From Orobanche coerulescens (Eukaryota; Streptophyta; Magnoliopsida; Lamiales; Orobanchaceae): DNA of 64,000 bases. Positions 34,117 through 46,083 of the stretch are shown piece after piece. Made by a program: the position numbers and the translations under genes. Within the stretch, counting starts at the first letter, position 1, and each line of letters starts with the position of its first letter. Under the pieces are notes generated by a model that was not told the DNA's origin, searched no databases, and worked only from the letters and a program-made list of their open reading frames with translations. The DNA is taken from positions 152,320,096 through 152,384,095 of the forward strand of contig CM065802.1 of the NCBI GenBank assembly GCA_033398695.1. The letters are read 5' to 3'.

Positions 34117-35871
34117 ACTGAACGGACGACCAATCAGAATAACACAACCAAACAAACATCACGACGTCAACATAGGACAATAAATCGCAGCACGATAAAA
34201 CATCAACTCCAAGTCATCACACAAGTGCACGAACTAACACTGTAATTTTTAGAACTTCATTCAAAAATAATTCACACAGTCACATCAATAGAGATGTTTG
34301 GGTTTCACCAAAACAAACATGGCCAAAACCACACACGTATCGTAGGGATCAAACACTAGCAACCAAAAATAAAATGTTTCCGAGATATTGTTCAAATGAT
34401 AAAATTTTAAAATTCGCGAGTTTGAAAGATGTGATGAAATGAAGTTTTTGAAAACTTTTAATACCTCGGTCGTTTAATCAAAACTATGTATCTCATTATC
34501 AGGACTATTTTGATTCGAGATCACTCGCAAAATAACACTTTGAAACACCAATCTACTCGATAGACAATATCATCAAAGTGACCTTATCAATATATTATTA
34601 TCATTACTAGCGATATACAGGGTAACAACATGTTACCACGCCAACCATCGCGAATATATCTACAGAGATTAAATAATCAGTAAAAGGGCACAGATACAAC
34701 AGTAACAACAAATTACTACCGGTCAGTCAAAAGTTTATGGCCATAACAACATGCAGTTTACGGCCGTAACAACTCTGAGCTTACGGCCATAATGGAAAAC
34801 ATCTTACGACCGTAACAACTAGCTATACGACTGCAGAATTGTCACAGCAGCCCCCTCCCAACAGGGCTCCGAGAGTTAGGAAACGATACCTAACAATGTA
34901 TCCCAACATTCAGAAAACTGAAACATTCTCCGGCGAGCACAACAACACCACAAACTTATCGCAACCACTTAGCCCCATCACGTGAACATATGAAGTTTAA
35001 AATTCCAAAAACCGAAATTCGTTTTGCAAAATAAAAATTTTCCAAAATCCTTTCGTTCATAACGAAAACGATGGTAACGTTTTACAATGTTCGAAGTACT
35101 TCAAACATATTTTCCAGATACCGTCTGATGGTGTCATTTGAAAATACACGACCAATTTTTCAAAAATTTAACCGATTTTAAAATCCATATAAACCGTGGT
35201 TTTAACCGCACCATCAAAATATTTTAAACAATAGCAAACGATTCCCACAAAAATGTTCAAACTCGTAAAGTCCTACAGGAAGAACATTCTAAAACTTACC
35301 CGTAACGGCATAAACATAACAATCTAAAAACAATCAAACTAAAAATCACATGCCCAAACGGCAAATAGGATCGCCAATCCAATTGAATATATCTCATAGC
35401 ATCAAGTTTAAACATACAACAAAACCATTCCTCGGAGTTTCTCACGAACTCAATCATCGATACCTTATTCGAAACCCATCAAGGTTCTCAATTTTTCACA
35501 CCATACCACCACATACGGTGGTTCAAAGGTAAAACAACAATACGCCCAGTTTTTATACATATACTATGTGTCACAAGTATTATATACAACTATATTACAC
35601 AACACCGTGCAAATAAAAGTATGCACCGCAATTATCTCATTTAGATAAAATCACGATACACAGGTACCTCGCATAAAAGAGGAGACTTACGTCCATAGGC
35701 CGCACGGAGATGACGGTCGCCTACGATACTAATCTCACCCGACAACATATCCGACACGTTGTGACTACGCACAACTCAACTTGTCACCCGACATCTCGAA
35801 TGTCAAAACCACACAATACTCGACAAATCACGACTCGACTTGACCCGACAGCCTAGGTTTCCGCAACCTAC
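34117..35871 (-). other. Element E leader between PBS and gag
   Basis: About 1.75 kb without coding motifs. A cluster of palindromes (TTACGGCCGTAA at ~34758, TTACGGCCATAA and relatives at 34731-34822) repeats the LTR-E promoter motif outside the LTR. The rest is AT-rich. Confidence 0.6.
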
Positions 35872-35883
35872 GCTCCGATACCA
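35872..35883 (-). other. Element E primer-binding site
   Basis: Minus-strand TGGTATCGGAGC, four bases from the right LTR; initiator tRNA-Met type, identical to elements B, C and D. Confidence 0.85.
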
Positions 35884-35887
35884 TAAA

Positions 35888-38883
35888 TGTAACACCCCCA
35901 GAACCATATGGGAATATTACACGCCGTAGACCCCTTTTCGCGAGGATCTACCAGGCTATACCTTACAAAACGACCAAATGCTTGCCCAGCCAGGGTCAAA
36001 CAATAAAATAATACAGACCGTTATGGTCACTTACACGTGAATGCACAGACCGATGAGGTCACACAACTCAATCAACAGAACTGACTTAAACAACAGTACC
36101 CACACAAGGGTCGTAACATAATACAGCGGAAGACTGAAATCAACTCTAACAATACAACCAAACTCTACCAACTCGCGACTCTTAATTAGTATCGCAGCTC
36201 GTCATCCTCTTGTGCCAATCCTGTGACTGCTCCCCTGAACCTGCATGTACCTGTACGCAAAACAGACATCCACTCCCCGATTACTCGGAGGTTAGTAAAA
36301 CTCCACTATTTTACTAGTGCAAGTATAATACGATACGATATGCAACAAGTAAATAGCAACTACGAATTTAATACGGAAATCAATTATCAAAATGTTCCCG
36401 AGAAGTTTTAGAATTTCGAACTCAAGTAAGAGATATTTGAAAAGGAACATATCATCTCGGGGATTTTTAAAGCAGAAATTCTTTTGGACCTTGAGTCCCA
36501 ATTTACAAAACCTTTTTGTAAACATTAGGGCCTTAGCCCGATTCTCGTTTCAAAACACACTAGATAAGATATCATTATGAGTCCGAGACCCATATTTAAA
36601 ATGTTATCCAAACAATCACTGTTATACGATCGTTGTTCGTACACATCATGTACCGAACTCCAGAGGCCTCAACGGACCCTACCCGGCCACAAACATCGTT
36701 CGTACACATCATGTACCGAACTCCAGAGGCCTCATCGGACCCTACCCAGCCACAAACATCGTTCGTACACATCATGTACCGAACTCCAGAGGCCTCGTCA
36801 GACCCTACCTGGATCACACACCTTGTTCGTACACATCATGTACCGAACTCCAGAGGCCTCGTCAGACCTTACCTGGAACACACACATCGTCACGACACAA
36901 CTCATAATCATCAAATGTCAAGCCATTCCGCATTACACCGAAATGTATAATCAAGTAAGTAAATCAACACGACACAAATATCATAATCATCACGACAACT
37001 CAACAATGATCAAACACGCCCGGCACATACTTAGATGATTAACACGACCAACACAATTCCACGATGTTAGCTAAGTGGGAGTATTATCGCTACCATCAAT
37101 CGTTCATAATAATTAATTCTTACGAAGCATATTCACGGAAGTAAACCAAATTCATCACAACCATAACACGACGTCCCTATTCACAAGACACAATTCTTAT
37201 AGTAAAATACTTGCCTTAATAACTGCTACCGAATACTCCGAAGAACACGGTTCGACCGGGAAGCTCGTACCCCGAAGAAGACAACGACGGAAGGGTTCCG
37301 ACTCGAGTTCTTCACAAAGATTTCGTCCCTAAGTCATATCAACGATAAATCAACTATCGTACGATGAATAATAATCACGCAACGCCCAATCCCCCCTCTA
37401 AGACCTTTTGTCGGACACCTTCAAGGCGTCGACTAAGAACTAAACCAAAACGACGAATCAATACAATCCAACCATGGAATAACAATGGAAATGATAGAAT
37501 ACACCTAAATAATCATCAATCCATCACAATTCTAAGTTATTACGGTTAAATTGGACGAACAAAACCCTCAATTTACCCAAACTAGGATTTCCAGGAAATC
37601 TGACCTGATTCGCTCGATCAAAGGACGTTATAGGATGGATAATCAATGATATGAACTCCAAGACTTCATGGATTCATAGTATGACAACATTCCTCCACGC
37701 CCAACAAGTCTCCAGCCGCGGAAGAGGAAGAATGAAGTGAGAAAAATGAGTGCAAAACACGTCCGCTAGCCTTATATAGACAGCCTGCCGGCCGCCTTAC
37801 GTACGTAATCGGCCATTGCTTACGGCCGTAACCGGCCATGGCCAAACTTTCTGCCCAGTTCTTCCGGCAGCGTTACGTACGTTACCGTCCGGGGCTTACG
37901 TACGTAATGCGCCTTACGGCTGTAACTACCGGCCCATTGCGGCCGTTACTCGGCCAGGTATTGCCAGTCAGGACTCGGTCGATCCGACGGCCCGGACAAC
38001 CTCGAAACCCGAACCTGAATATAAACCGAAAATACGATTACGAAGTACTCGCGAAGACGAATCTAATCACTGAGAGAATACACGATTCCAACCACCCAAT
38101 GGTTCAAAATTCGACAACGGAAGTAATTACCCCAAACTTTGGGAAATTACGAAAACGGCCCAAAACGTCCGAAATACATGATATACGATCGAAACACTAA
38201 TCTAAAGCTCGACATGAATAATAACATTAAATGAACTTACGAGAAAATGGAAACAACAGTTTCGGACGAGATTTGCAAGAATCGACTCAAGTGCGGAAAA
38301 GTCGTTTAAGAACACGGAACTCAACAAAACGATACCGAAACGAACTCGGATGACAAAAAGTGCAGAATTAAATATTCTCAGAATGACGAAACGGTCATGA
38401 CAGAGTCTCTAAGATGGACTTCCGCCGAAAATAGAAATTTAACAGAAATCAAAATTGCGGATATTACATACTACCATTCTTAAAAGAAGTTTCGTCCCGA
38501 AACTTAAAACGAGTAGGGAGAAGCAATATCCCGACAGGAAAACTCAACGAGATACACAAGAAACGCGTAACTTTCGCCCATCGGCGAAACGTTAGAAGCA
38601 ATGTAAAGGAATATACGGCGTAGAAACACGCCCCACGACGACCAACACAATGCCACCGACTATGATTTAAAACAATAACGAGAAATTAACGACACATCAC
38701 ATGCACACATTTAATCGAAGAAACGCACGCGACAACAAGTTGCACCCGACTAAAACGGTTATGCGATATAAACAAATAGAATATCACGATAGAAATCACT
38801 TCGATTCTCTTCAACAAGAAAATGTCTGACGTCAAAATACAAATAATTCAATATAATGGAAAACGAGGATACCGGATATTACA
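35888..38883 (-). repeat. Element E 5' LTR (right copy)
   Basis: 2996 bp, colinear with the left copy throughout, including the internal polypurine tract module near 38457-38506. Ends at GGATATTACA, followed by the TSD copy ATTTT. Confidence 0.88.
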
Positions 38884-40139
38884 ATTTTTGTATTTAATAA
38901 TTATGGAGATCGGATATTATTTACATCAACTGCTTCTTCTTTGAGATCAGGATTTGATCAACTACTTTATCAGAGTAGGATTTATCTTATCAACCACTTT
39001 TGGGGAGTAGGATTTATTAATCATTCATGTGGTATAACTAACCATGATAATGATATATAATATTAATATGTAAAACCATACGTCTTGTGATAATTGAACT
39101 CATCACTTAGGAAGTATTATAATATTTATATTGCATAAAATAAACCCAACAAATATGTGGTTTTAAACCATGAGATAAACAAATGACAGAATTTAAATAA
39201 CAAAACATTTAATTGTTTTTAGCAGAGCAGAATTATCCAATCAGTTCCTTAATCGTCAAGGTATATGGTTATAGGACGAGTTATTAACTGCCATGAATCA
39301 CTAGCAACAGTCGGCGGTCATGTCGCCTAGCCGGAACGCAACATCATATGGACCACTTTATAAAATTTCTACAATGCAATAGTATGTATCCGCAAGTCCT
39401 TTCAGTTTGTCTAATTTGAGGTACTAATTAGTACATTATAATGAATTTGATAATAATATATATTAATAGTATTATTATGTCACATCAATATTAGTGTCAA
39501 ACTGAAACTCTTATTACATAAGGTGGTGTTAAGAAATTTAAAATTTGACTATGTACATGTTTCTTATATTTAATAAAAACTAAAGTGTGTTTTGAGAAAT
39601 TAAAAGAAGAGTTTATGTTATTATACTTTGTATGTTTTCATCTCAATTCTCAACCTGCCCGTGGATCCTCCCTTTTTTTATTTCATTATTTTATTCTTTA
39701 TATTTTATTTTGTTTTTTCACATCCGAGCATCGATAGTGAATCCATCCTCAAACTAAGTTCAACTCCGTCCTCTGTATTCATATTACTGGTAGTATCATT
39801 TTATATCTTATTGTTGACATCATCGTACGCCAAATATTTTATTTCTTACGTCTTCTACTTTGACTCTTCTTTTTCTTTTCTTTTTTGTTGCTTTCTCTTT
39901 TGTTTTTATTTATTTATTTATTCGTATTGGTTAGGCTATCATCTTTACCGTCACACACATAAACAAACATGTATTAAAAATACTCAAACAGTACCTCATG
40001 GATCAAAGAATTATCTCCACTGTCTGTCAACACAGAAGCTGCCGCTCCGACAACCCGGAACCATCCTACTTAAAACGTGCACATTGGGCTGGAATATCAT
40101 CATAGACTTAGATTCCAGACGCGAAATTGTCACCTTGGA
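38884..40139. other. Unassigned AT-rich intergenic sequence
   Basis: Continues the pre-insertion locus of element E. Nothing recognisable. The 178-codon open frame at 39628-40164 is T-rich and mostly Phe/Ile/Leu/Tyr with no family motif, so it is not called a gene. Confidence 0.4.
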
Positions 40140-41492
40140 TCTATTCTGCAGTCCGTTCCTCTAACTCGTCAGTATCGTCATTACCTCATTACGTCGTTTA
40201 GCAAGATTTTTTTATCAATATCTTCGCTGGGTCGACTTCAATACCTTGGTCTGTAACTAGATGTCAAAGAAAGCTCACGCGGTTTAGCCAAAACTCGCAC
40301 TCCGAGAACTTGGCATACAACTTTTTCTCTCTCAAGTTACCGAGTACAACTCTCATGTGCTCTTCATGCGGCGTCTCGCAGCTCGCTTACACCAAAATAT
40401 CGTGTATAAAAGGCAATCACAAATTGATCAAGATATGGCAGGAAATCTCAGTTCATCAGATCCATGAAAACCATTGGTTCATACGACAATATAAAAGGCA
40501 TCACCGTGAATTCATAGTTAGGGTCGTAAACGAATCGAACTATACCAGACCTCACTACGTTTGAGTATGCGTTTGAAACTGTCGAACCTTAAGTTCGAAC
40601 ACGTTTGAAAGTGTCGAACCTTAGAATTTAATGTTTGAGTATACGTTTGAAAGCTCCGGATCGAGCCGAACTATGCGAATTGGATTGAACCGTTTGAGTA
40701 AAACTCTAAACACTTTTACGAGAGATTGAATCCAAAGGATAAGAACAGACGAGAGAGGAAAAAATGAGATAAAATAGCCCAAGGGAAGTATAATCTTATA
40801 AACACATGCCTATAATTAATGGACAAAAGTCAGTTTATGGCGAGCCGAACTATTTCGCACCGTTTGGAAATCGGACCGAACTCCCTATTTTAACGTTTGA
40901 GTTTGAAGTTTGCATCATCGAATCGAGCCTCGAGCCGGACTTTTTCGAGCGGAATAATGCGAGCCGCATCGAACTTTTACGTTCACTCACAGCCCTATTC
41001 ATAGTGCCCGCAACAAATTCTAAAGACCGTCTTAGAAATTAAAAACTCCTTAATCTTTAATGATAGCCTGATCTGAGATCAATTTTTGAGAACACACTTG
41101 CTCGTTTTAGTTGATCATAAAGCTCATCAATTCTGGGTAATAGGTACTTATTCTTGATAGTGAGGCAATATAATCCTCTATGGTCGATGCACATCCTCTG
41201 GGTATCATTCCCTTTTCTTCACAAACAAAATCAGAGCGCTTAATGAGTCTCTTGTCTAAAAGCTCTTTCAATTATTCCTCCAGTCTTGCAATTTCTTAGG
41301 CGCCATCCTATAGGTGCTTTAGCTATTAGAGCAGCTCCAGATACCAAATCAATGGTAAACTCAACCTTTCTATCCGGCGGACTCCTGGAAAATTCCCGAG
41401 AAACACATATTCAAATTCCCATACTATAGGAACTCCATTGGAGATAACTTCGCGATTCAAGTATCCATGATATTCACCAACCTTGGCAGTTG
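40140..41492 (-). pseudogene. Relic Ty3/gypsy reverse transcriptase (F), split by a hAT element
   Basis: Read on the minus strand. A protease-RT linker with PPDRKVEFTIDLV is near 41385, then [16 protein letters not shown] with [11 protein letters not shown] (~41190-41095), [13 protein letters not shown] (~41060-41090), GHYEFTVMPF split by the hAT element, the catalytic region FIHDILV (~40400; the first Asp of xxDD is His), and [20 protein letters not shown] with CEFWL down to ~40280. Many frameshifts and stops. It is much older than the other Ty3 copies and ends at 41492 where LTR G begins. Confidence 0.82.
40519..40997. mobile_element. hAT-type non-autonomous element 2 (479 bp)
   Basis: Starts TAGGGTCGTAAACGAATCGAA and ends CACTCACAGCCCTA (reverse complement TAGGGCTGTGAGTG). 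The exact 8-bp TSD TTCATAGT lies at 40511-40518 and 40998-41005. Removing it rejoins the GHYEFTVMPF codons of relic F. Interior rich in CGAACC/GTTTGAG-type repeats, with no transposase. Confidence 0.92.
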
Positions 41493-42518
41493 CTGTAACA
41501 CCACCAGAGCCATCCGAAAATATTACAGCACTGTGTGCCCCGAAACGGAACCCACAATGCTGAAAGACATTTTACAAATATTTCAAATACGCCTAAGCGG
41601 CGATGACGGTAAATATCTTTTAAAATATTCAAATACTCTATAAAATCCATTTATCAATACCGTCGTAAAATCTCTTTGAAAATACAGGGCCAAAATGCCA
41701 AACTCAACAGTTTCAAAAGTATACTTAAGCCACCGCTTGTATGTATCGACAAAGTAGTCTAGTAAGCGATTTTCCAAAATAAACCCAAATTCGCAAAATA
41801 CTAGCAACCCATTTTAAAACAACCCGCAGCGGATAAAAAATTAACAATTAAAAATACATTTGCAGCGGAAAAATGACAACTAGTCAAAGTACTCGATTCA
41901 TAAACACACGTCATAGCCAGTATCCTCCGGGAAGCTCATCTCTTCACGACCGCTACAAGCTCGATATCTCAAGAACCTAAAAAAATAAAGACCACGACGG
42001 GGTCAACCATAATACTCAACAATGATAACGATCACATCACGATAATAGTTACATACCAACAAAATTACAAAGTAAGAATACGACCAATGTAATCTTACTG
42101 TCATAATCTTACCAGCTCATGATAATCCTTATCAAAATAATCCTTACCATATTCCACATCTCGAATTCTCAATTACCAATGAACTCAAAAATGACATCTA
42201 TACTGTACCTCAAACAATACCCAAGATTCTCAAAACATCATCATAACTCACTGATACAAAATATACCAACTCTGTAAAACCTAATCCATCGGATAATATC
42301 ATCAAATATCAACATGATAATCGATTTGCCAATCAACAGACAAGTACCAAGAAGAATATGGACAAGTACCATTAATATGCCACGACAATTCATGTCAGTC
42401 TAATTCGAGATCAGATCAATACATCATACGGACATAGTCCTACAAAAGACTTACAAATGCATACTTGATCGACAAAAACTTATCCTAAAAATAGGAGTTT
42501 TTGAGTCGCTCGCAAATA
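41493..42518 (-). repeat. Partial Ty3/gypsy LTR (G)
   Basis: Starts TGTAACACCACCAGAGCC and has ATATTACAGCACTG and a GACCACGACGGGGTCAACC block. This parallels the first ~400 bp of the D LTR (TGTAACACCCCAAAC.. and AAACGGGGTCAGTTAC). The minus-strand U5/R part is recognisable. The other end is not defined and the sequence runs into an (AT)n tract. Solo or truncated copy. Confidence 0.55.
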
Positions 42519-43056
42519 TATATATATATATATGAGGTAGAAGTAGTTATGGTAAGTTCTACCAAGGTCTTTTCTCTCGAGGATTGTTCAACAAGGCTTC
42601 GTATAATCTTTTGTTATAGATTGCGAGAAATAAATACTAAAATATTTTAAAATAGATTATTGGGTTTTTAAATATTAACTAAATTAAAATGCACTATTTT
42701 TAATTTAAACTATTTTGATTAAGACTATTTATACTAGACTATTTATATTAAGACTATTTATACTAGACTATTTATATCAAGACTATTTATACTAGACTAT
42801 TTTTACTAGACTATTTATATTAAGACTATTTTTAATACTACTATTTTTAATACTACTATTTTTAATGAGACTATTTTTATTAAGACTATTTATACTAGAC
42901 TATTTATATTAAGACTATTTATATTAGAATATTTTTACTAGACTATTTATATTAAGACTATTTTTAATACTACTATTTTTAATGAGACTATTTTTATACT
43001 AGACTATTTATATTAAGACTATTTATAACTAGACTATTTTAAAGTAGACTATTTTT
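42519..43056. repeat. AT microsatellite and (AGACTATTTATA)-type minisatellite
   Basis: A short (AT)n run at ~42519-42535 is followed by ~150 bp of AT-rich sequence and a dense array (~42700-43056) of 14-19-base units such as AGACTATTTATACT and AGACTATTTATATTA. More than 20 units are visible, with length variation. Confidence 0.8.
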
Positions 43057-43186
43057 TAGTAGTGAAAATGAATAGAATTAAAATGAGTTGGGAATTTATA
43101 AAATCTAGGGGATTACGAGTTCATTAAATTAGGTTTTTAATTAAGTATAGGAATTGATTTACATGGATATAAAAGAAAAACGAATG

Positions 43187-43394
43187 TTTATCGAGTAATC
43201 AACTTTTCACCTCATAACTTTCGTATTCAAAGATGTCTTAACCACTTTCGCAATCTTAAGATGTTGATAACAAGATTAACACTTGATAGATTGAAAAGAT
43301 GTGTTTCCAATACACTCAACAATCAATCAAGGAGGTTTCACTAGTAGAAATAGGATATGATCAATCTCTATTTAAACCAATTAGTCCTTTCATT
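43187..43394 (+). repeat. ~208-bp direct repeat, copy 1 (left of Gypsy-C)
   Basis: Runs from TTTATCGAGTAATCAACTTT to TTAAACCAATTAGT and recurs at 62227-62434 with about ten changes. Gypsy-C sits between the two copies. The unit has no coding motif. Confidence 0.85.
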
Positions 43395-43566
43395 TCTTTA
43401 ACTTGACTATTTTTGTAATACCTGAGATTCTAATGTGTATTTTGAATCTTGTGCCATTGTATATGTTGTATTTGATCTGAGTATTATCCTTCGTATTTCA
43501 TGATCTTGTACTGTTGAGCGTATGATTTCATGAATGATGTTGTTTATAATTGTATTTGTGCACTTG

Positions 43567-44010
43567 TAGCGCACGCTAACGTTTGAGCGTAGCGTACGCT
43601 AATTGAGTTTCCTAGCGCACGCTATGTATGAGCATTAGCGCGCGCTATGCGTAGTCAACTTGATTAAGACAGGGCGGTAGGTGAGATTAGACCGCGGGTC
43701 TCTGTCGGGATATGTCGGAATGAATCTGGACGACTTTTGGAAAAGTCGAGTCAATGGTGCTTAGCGCACGCTACTGGTATGGGGATAGCGCACGCTAAAG
43801 TTGAGTACAGTGAGGTCAGTAAAGCTTCATATGGTCGTTAGCGCACGCTATTTTGAGTGGTAGCGTACGCTAATTGCTGTACTTAGCGCACATAAGGGAT
43901 GTTTAGCATACGCTAAGCCGAGACCGGACAGAGATAGTAGACTGCAAGCCCGTTAGCGCACGCTAATTAGGAGCAGTATCGCGCGCTAATAACATTTTTC
44001 TATAAATAGG
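43567..44010 (+). promoter_or_regulatory. LTR-C promoter: TAGCGCACGCTA array plus TATA box
   Basis: About twelve exact or near copies of TAGCGCACGCTA, TAGCGTACGCTA or TAGCGCGCGCTA lie between 43567 and 43990. TATAAATAGG follows at 44001-44010. In the 3' LTR the array is split by Gypsy-D (50911-51150 and ~60215-60370) with TATA at 60380. Confidence 0.65.
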
Positions 44011-45198
44011 ACAGCACCTAACTTTATTTTTTCAGTTTACACCTCTTCCCACACCCGATTTCTGAGACTTCGAGGGTTACTCCCTCCATCTTAAACCAGT
44101 ATACCAGCCTCTTAACATCACCATTGAAGGCAAAGGGGCTTTGAGGATTGGTGTTCTAGCTTTTGGGCGTAGATTTCATCATGTTATTCCAATCTTTCCT
44201 TCCGTTTAAGGTATGTTACGATTTACCAAGCTAGAATTTATGTTCTTAGCTATACTTTGAGCTTGCTTCGGAAATGATTGGACTAGTTAAAGATCTTATG
44301 AATCCAGCACCATATTTTTGAAGATTGGAACCCGATTATACCTTGTTTTTCCCTCGTTGTTAAGAGTGTTGATCGAGCCGTGATGGATAAAAACCTTAGG
44401 GTGTAGTATCCTAAGTTTGTTTTGAATTATGAGCATGATTTTAGTAAGATTCTAAGAATTACCGTGATGTTCCACCGATGATAATTCATGTTTGATAGAG
44501 GTGTTTGATTTGATAAGGTTCTTCATGTTCATGCTTGTAATGAGTCGGCTACGTCAATGAAATCAACCCGGATCACCGTAGTACCGTTTCCTTTCGTAGT
44601 ACATTTGGTATGCTTGTATCTTGAGTCACACTTGTGGCATGAATCGTAAGAGCCAAACATATGGGAGTCGGGAATTGAAACCAATATTGAAGTCTAGATT
44701 TTGATGACTTGTATATACTTGAATCCTTAGACATTGGTATGTCGCCTCCGATGTGATCTTTCGACTCATATGAAGTGTATCACTATTTCCGGCTCAGCTT
44801 TCATCAAGCATACTAACCGCGAACCGGCCTTACGTCATTATTACGTGTTTTTAATATTCGGTGATCATACGTTAGTTTCGAGTAGTATGTTAAGTTCCTT
44901 GTATTTCTTTTAAACAAGGTTCGAGCCTTGCAGAGGGATCGATCGAGGGGCAATGGCCTTCGGACGCGTGACATTCGTTGGAGTATTTTATTCTTGCCAT
45001 TTTTGAGGCAAGTATCGTATTTTAAAATTGGTTTATATTGGAATGTTGATCATGCATACGATTTATTCATGTTGTTGAACATGAGATTAATTTCTTTGAA
45101 TTGTCATGGTATTCGTTATTGATTCCTTGATTGTTCACGTCGATGAACGTATTAATTTGCATATGTGTATGCATAATTGCACTGTTTATGTTGTAAAT

Positions 45199-45385
45199 GA
45201 TCCAAGGGGATCATGAGAATCTATGCTGAGGGCACTGGATCGGATGTCCACCGTGTGTTGGTTCGACGGGATCATCATGGGGATCTATGCTGAGGGTGCT
45301 GGATCGTTGGACGGGTTTTCCACCATGCGTTGGTCAGACGGGATCATCATGGGGATCTATACTGAGGGTGCTGGATCGTTGGATT
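45199..45385 (+). repeat. Tandem repeats in LTR C with GGTCCGACGGGATCATC core
   Basis: Three to four ~60-bp units, each with GGTYCGACGGGATCATCATG (or a reduced form), GGATCTATGCTGAGGG and GCTGGATCGTTGGA. They match the two-unit repeat of LTR A at ~3815-3950 and recur at ~61580-61770. Confidence 0.8.
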
Positions 45386-45844
45386 ACCCTGTATTGTGTT
45401 GATGGAATCGTGAGGATTCGCATCGTTGGATTCCGGTGACGGAAGTCCGTTTTGTATGTTTTATGATGCATTGTTGATTCATGTATTATGATACTTGTAC
45501 TAGCATCGTTTTGCTAATCCCTTCGGGGGTGGACATTTGTTTTGATGTTCAGGTAGCCGAGGAGCGGGGAAGCAACCACAATACCGACATGACGATGAAG
45601 TGGCGCAGTGATGTAATTTGATGTTGTCTCGTTTTCCAGTTATTTTTCAGTACTCGAGTGTGCGTATTTTGTTGGTGTTCGGAATGATTGTAATAATGAA
45701 CTCATTGTTGAACTGGTTTTGAATTTTAACCTCAATGACACTTTAGTATTATTTTCTGTATTTCTCAAATTAGCCTTGTAAATTCTTATATAAAGGATTT
45801 ACGGCGCTGTAATTATTCCGAATATATCGGGGTGTTACAGATTC

Positions 45845-45856
45845 TGGTATCGGAGC
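45845..45856 (+). other. Gypsy-C primer-binding site
   Basis: TGGTATCGGAGC five bases after the 5' LTR; initiator tRNA-Met type. Confidence 0.88.
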
Positions 45857-46083
45857 TAAGATTCATGGATATCTTGGCAGTCGGGTTTTAGTTGGGTCTG
45901 TTAACGTTGTTCGATTTATTGATTGTCATAACATCACTGCTCAGCCAGCGTCGTCATGTGGACCGTGGTTATAAGTTTCCTAATCTCTTATACTACCATT
46001 TTATTTAATTTCGGTTTTGTGATTATTGACGGACTTTCTTTTAGAAAATTTTTCCATGGATATTGAGTATTTATGTTTACAGT

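Larger units (their letters stand above)
29733..38883 (-). mobile_element. Element E: gag-only, non-autonomous Ty3/gypsy-type retrotransposon (TR-GAG-like)
   Basis: Long LTRs (29733-32737 and 35888-38883) begin TGTAACACCCCC and end GGATATTACA. The exact TSD ATTTT lies at 29728-29732 and 38884-38888. PBS is 35872-35883 on the minus strand. The 3.15-kb interior carries a gag frame but no protease, RT, RNase H or integrase. The gag is closely related to those of B and C, so the element is a gag-only derivative. LTRs differ by about 3-4% by eye. Confidence 0.88.
43414..45839 (+). repeat. Gypsy-C 5' LTR
   Basis: TGTAATACCTGAGATTC..GGGGTGTTACA, 2426 bp. Palindrome array 43567-43990, TATA 44001-44010, donor-like AAG/GTATGTT at 44211, acceptor-like end 44918, donor-like GAG/GCAAGTA at 45008, tandem repeats 45199-45385, acceptor-like TTCAG end 45552. 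Confidence 0.92.

Noticed and set aside
34117..35871. Element E interior as a site of hidden pol
   Set aside because: No RT, protease or integrase motif in any frame by reading; only leader sequence and palindromes.
39628..40164. 178-codon open frame rich in Phe, Ile, Leu and Tyr
   Set aside because: Composition follows T-rich DNA; no recognisable domain, and its end overlaps the start of the RT relic on the other strand.
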